Below are positions 60,769 to 64,000 of a DNA stretch of 64,000 bases, piece by piece. The stretch lies in NCBI GenBank assembly GCA_949297715.1, contig CASFTJ010000007.1:1-64000 (forward strand), given 5' to 3'. The translations under genes were made by a program, and so were the position numbers. The stretch's first letter is position 1; the number at the start of each line of letters is the position of its first letter. The notes under the pieces are model-generated. The model made no database searches and had not been told where the DNA came from. It saw only the letters and a program-made list of their open reading frames with translations. The DNA is from an uncultured bacterium (GTDB lineage: Bacteria; Cyanobacteriota; Vampirovibrionia; Gastranaerophilales; Gastranaerophilaceae).

Positions 60769-63531
60769 ATGTTAACCATAACAATATCAAATAATACATT
60801 ATTGGGATTGGAAGAAACAGATAAAGATAAAAAAGTTACATCGACAAAAGCGAAAAAAACAAAACCCGTCGTTTTTGCAACAACTCCCCAAACCCAAAAA
60901 ACACAATCTACACCAACATTTTGGGATGAAAACACGAGAGCGATTTTATATAATATAACCCAAAACACAGGGATTGCGCCGTATAAACCGACAGTATTAA
61001 AAGATGATAATACAGCAATTCAGCACGCACAAACCCATCTAATAGACCTTTTGAAATACTATGAAGGCGACAACTACTATTATTATGAGGCAATAACAAC
61101 ACCTTATAAAGATAGTTATAATAATCTTACCTGCGGATTTGGCGAGCTGACCGACAAACCTCGTACACAGGAAATTGCATACAAACACCTTGGCGAAACA
61201 ATTGAACAATACGCAGGAGAAGTAAAAAGACTTCTTAACGCAAGAATTGGCAAAAAAACTTACGAAAATCTACCTAATTCAATTAAAGAAGGTTTAATTG
61301 ACCTTTGCTACAACAAAGGACTTTCAAAAATCAGTAAAAATAAAACTCTTATGAATGCCTTAAAAAACAAGGATTACTCCACCGTAATCGACAACCTTGA
61401 TTATGTATACTCAGGAAAATCAGACGCTGAAAAGAAGGAAAATGCCGGATTATACAGACGCAGCTTTAACAGAATGATTCTTGCAACAAGAGATTTGAAA
61501 GGTAAAGAACTTGAAGAAGCCAAAAAAGTTATAGATAAATTTTACATCAAAGCCTCAAACTGTCATAAAAACAACCATATTCCGACAGTTGAACTTGACA
61601 AAATCTATGAAAACTATAAAACAGGTAAAATTTCAATTAAACCAAGAAGTGCAGAATCCACAAAAATAAAAGTAACAGATAAATATAAAGGAAAAGGCTT
61701 ATATGCAGTTGCACAAGATGCTTATAACAGTATAGAGGATAAAGGAAACATTACCTTCAAAGAATTTTACGAAGAATTCAAAAAAGCAAACCGCAACCCT
61801 GACAGTATAATTCTCGGAACAGAATTAAATGTTCCGCTGCTCAGCAATTTAAAAACAGAAAAAGAAATTACCGAAAAAATAGAAAAAGGTGAAGATATTA
61901 TTCCATTAACATTAACGGATACTGCTTTGGCAAATGCAACGAAAACACAACCGACAGCAGCAGTTGATACACAAACAACCCCACAAACAGACACAACAGC
62001 TAAAACTAATGAAACAAAAACGATAACAGTCGGAACAGAATTGAAAAGTGCGGAAGAATCTACTGTTGAAACAAAAGAAAAAACAGAAGAAGGATTTTGG
62101 CAAAAATTAGGTAAAGCTTTTCCCGGACTTTTGTTATCATTCGGAACTTTCTTTTTAGGTTTCCTAAACTTATTTTCAGGGTGCAGCAGAATTGAAAATA
62201 AAGACTTGTTATCCAATATGAGTGATGAAGATCAATCAAAATTACAAAAAATGCTGGACAGTAAAAATGTTAAGATTACCCAAGACGGTGATCTTTATAC
62301 GATAACCGGAGAACACACCGTACAAAAAGGTGAAACTATTTGGAAAATATCAAGACAATACGACATTGATGATAACATTTTATGCGCAAACAACAACATA
62401 AAAGACAAAAATCAAATTTCTGAAGGACAGGTTCTTAATATCCAAAAACTTGGTTATAAAGTTAAAAAAGGTGAAAATTTATTCAGAATAGCCCAAAAAT
62501 TCGGTTTGACAGTTGAAATTTTAAAAGACGTAAACAACATAGTAGACGCAGATAAAATCAATGAAGGTCAAATGCTTGAAATTCCGGGCTTCATCTACAC
62601 AGTAAAACCGAAAGACACGTTATATGCAATCTCAAAACGTGTCGGGGTAAAGCTTGAAGACTTAATCAAGCTCAACAATCTTGATGAAAACGGAATAATT
62701 TCCCCCGGACAAAAAATCAAAGTTATATACAACGACAGTGACTTTGCGATTTCACCTGACAAAAAGAAAATCACTGTAGATAAAACAACCAACACAACAA
62801 CAGAAATAGTTAATATGAGCGGAGTAGTAAAACTTGATAACAGAGAACTTTTGAAAGAAAAACGCAAAATAAACGGCAAAGTAGTTGCCACAAGAGCAGA
62901 ATTTAACCCGACAAAATCAGGCCCTCTCAGCGGGAAAACTATTATTGTAAACGCAGGTCACGGGTACTCTCAAAGCGGTATTGATGTAGGAACTATTGGT
63001 TTAAAAGGGCTTGAAGACGAATGGTTAATAAACTATGACAATGCAATGAGATTAAAAGATCAATTATGCGCAAAAGGTGCAAAAGTTATATTCCTGCAAG
63101 GACACAGACGTTTGATTATGTCAGAACTTAAAGAATCAAGTAATAAAGCTGACATGTTCATATCAGTACACGTAAACTCTCACGACAAAGCAACACAAGA
63201 TAGAACTCAAATATATTATGCAAGACAAACTCAAAGTAAAAAATTAGCCCAAATTATGGAGAATAAATTTGATAAATGGATTCCTAAAAATGAAACTATA
63301 GCCGATAAAGATAAATTTATATTTGAAGGTAAACAAGATTACGCACAATCAAAACATGCAAACTATGATGTTTTAAGAACAATGGAAAAAAGACAAAATA
63401 AACCGAGTATATTATGGGAAGTAGCCTTTATGGTATCCCCCAAAGGCAGAGAAAGAATGAAAAATCCCGAATTAATGAAAGATTACGCACAATGTATGAC
63501 TGATGCGGTTGTTGAATACTTTAAGGGCTAA
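60769..63531 (+). CDS. Trifunctional cell-wall hydrolase: phage lysozyme, LysM x3, amidase
   Basis: A 920-residue protein with several wall-active parts. A GH24 phage-type lysozyme lies at about 85-250: catalytic Glu99 in YYEGD, then Asp115 and Thr121 in YKDSYNNLTCGFGE; the gap between Glu and Asp is larger than in T4 lysozyme. A linker and one hydrophobic helix (FPGLLLSFGTFFLGFLNLFS, 451-470) follow. Three LysM domains lie at about 516-560, 563-607 and 610-655. An Amidase_3 domain (about 720-918) has His731 in NAGHG, Glu749/751 in GLEDEW, His801 in SVHVN and Glu884. No N-terminal signal peptide is seen, which is odd for a wall enzyme. GGGAG precedes the ATG. Confidence 0.9.
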   Translation: MLTITISNNTLLGLEETDKDKKVTSTKAKKTKPVVFATTPQTQKTQSTPTFWDENTRAILYNITQNTGIAPYKPTVLKDDNTAIQHAQTHLIDLLKYYEGDNYYYYEAITTPYKDSYNNLTCGFGELTDKPRTQEIAYKHLGETIEQYAGEVKRLLNARIGKKTYENLPNSIKEGLIDLCYNKGLSKISKNKTLMNALKNKDYSTVIDNLDYVYSGKSDAEKKENAGLYRRSFNRMILATRDLKGKELEEAKKVIDKFYIKASNCHKNNHIPTVELDKIYENYKTGKISIKPRSAESTKIKVTDKYKGKGLYAVAQDAYNSIEDKGNITFKEFYEEFKKANRNPDSIILGTELNVPLLSNLKTEKEITEKIEKGEDIIPLTLTDTALANATKTQPTAAVDTQTTPQTDTTAKTNETKTITVGTELKSAEESTVETKEKTEEGFWQKLGKAFPGLLLSFGTFFLGFLNLFSGCSRIENKDLLSNMSDEDQSKLQKMLDSKNVKITQDGDLYTITGEHTVQKGETIWKISRQYDIDDNILCANNNIKDKNQISEGQVLNIQKLGYKVKKGENLFRIAQKFGLTVEILKDVNNIVDADKINEGQMLEIPGFIYTVKPKDTLYAISKRVGVKLEDLIKLNNLDENGIISPGQKIKVIYNDSDFAISPDKKKITVDKTTNTTTEIVNMSGVVKLDNRELLKEKRKINGKVVATRAEFNPTKSGPLSGKTIIVNAGHGYSQSGIDVGTIGLKGLEDEWLINYDNAMRLKDQLCAKGAKVIFLQGHRRLIMSELKESSNKADMFISVHVNSHDKATQDRTQIYYARQTQSKKLAQIMENKFDKWIPKNETIADKDKFIFEGKQDYAQSKHANYDVLRTMEKRQNKPSILWEVAFMVSPKGRERMKNPELMKDYAQCMTDAVVEYFKG

Positions 63532-63546
63532 TACCCGCAAATAAAA

Positions 63547-64000
63547 TTAATACTTAACCGTTTCATCATGCCTGTGTTTGGTAAACTTTTCAACAACATT
63601 ATGTTTACGGGTTTTTGTGCCGGTATTAAAAAGAAAAGCAAGCGGAATTAAACAAAATGCAATCAGAGCAAAGGTTTCAAACACATCAACATAAGCCATT
63701 AAACGTGATTGAGCAAGCAGAGATTTATACAAATACGCATTAGCCTTAACCGTTGCATAAGAGCTTGAAGCATTTGACATAAAAGTTCCGATTAAAGCAG
63801 ACATTTTATGTTGAAACACAAGATTAAAATTTGAAAGATTTTCGACCAAATAAACCTGATGAATTTGACTGTGTCTTGCAACTAAAGTAGACGCAACAGA
63901 CGCAATAACTTCTGTCATGGTACTTTTGCACAAATTATGCAAACTTGCGCCATTGGTTAAATCCGCCTTCGGTAAAGTTCCGAGCACAAGCGCCGAAACG
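63547..64000 (-). CDS. EmrB/DHA2-type multidrug exporter, 3' part
   Basis: The frame is open through the right edge at 64000, so only the C-terminal 150 residues of the gene are present. LPKADLTNGASLHNLCKSTM and SVASTLVARHSQIHQ match the last loops of the 14-helix DHA2 drug/proton antiporters. Helix segments follow (MAYVDVFETFALIAFCLIPL), ending in a basic tail KFTKHRHDETVKY. The GTG at 63987 is inside the gene and is not its start. The partner membrane fusion protein (EmrA-like) would lie beyond the window. Confidence 0.78.
   Translation of the reverse strand, partial: VSALVLGTLPKADLTNGASLHNLCKSTMTEVIASVASTLVARHSQIHQVYLVENLSNFNLVFQHKMSALIGTFMSNASSSYATVKANAYLYKSLLAQSRLMAYVDVFETFALIAFCLIPLAFLFNTGTKTRKHNVVEKFTKHRHDETVKY

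Overview
This is an AT-rich bacterial window with compact operons, clear Shine-Dalgarno sites and many hairpin terminators. The best guess for the host is a non-photosynthetic relative of Cyanobacteria, a gut-type Gastranaerophilales (Vampirovibrionia, formerly Melainabacteria). This is inferred from a homologue of the cyanobacterial clock-input protein LdpA, a prepilin of the kind common in that group, lineage-type unknown membrane proteins, and fatty-acid genes next to rpmF. No rRNA gene is present to confirm it.

Left part (0-26 kb), core chromosome. It holds a CCA-adding enzyme, a large SF1 helicase with a C-terminal nuclease-like domain, and a prepilin-like protein facing a small XRE regulator. 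A long minus-strand lipid operon follows: an unknown 82-aa gene, yceD, rpmF, plsX, fabH, fabD, a 77-aa gene, fabG, acpP, fabF. This run covers phosphate-acyl transfer, initiation, malonyl loading, reduction and elongation of fatty acids. Next come speE, a HIT protein, a GGDEF/HD-GYP c-di-GMP enzyme with a strong promoter and a divergent candidate ncRNA, a penicillin-interacting serine hydrolase, ldpA, a 45-aa gene with its own terminator, dnaB, an ArnT-type glycosyltransferase and pncC.

Middle part (about 26.2-39.07 kb), a mobile island at tRNA-Ile(GAT). The tRNA is preceded by two 145-bp direct repeats carrying partial copies of its 5' half. The first large serine recombinase reads antisense straight through the tRNA. 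A second one is frameshifted. Behind them lie a P-loop ATPase, a cluster of four envelope or TPR proteins, a MerR-like regulator with a palindromic operator candidate, a STAS-HATPase gene broken by a stop codon, a DUF4325 STAS-like gene, XRE regulators and a truncated HAD gene at the right edge. The extent of the island is inferred from gene content; no matching right-hand att repeat was found.

Right part (39-64 kb), core and lineage-specific genes. It holds a trifunctional MFS-PlsC-acyl-ACP synthetase, two paralogous membrane proteins with a PQ-loop-like protein, an amidohydrolase, a DUF2971 protein, pgi, a ferredoxin-nitroreductase, DUF4145 and TPR proteins, a glucosaminidase-like protein, a PHP phosphoesterase, a repeat protein with a very strong ribosome site behind a highly AT-rich gap, a phosphoglycolate-phosphatase-like HAD, an operon with FMN reductase, GNAT and acyl-ACP thioesterase, a flavin reductase-rubredoxin, a CMD-cupin protein, a LOG-like protein, and a 920-aa cell-wall hydrolase joining a phage-type lysozyme, three LysM domains and an amidase. 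The window ends inside an EmrB-like exporter.
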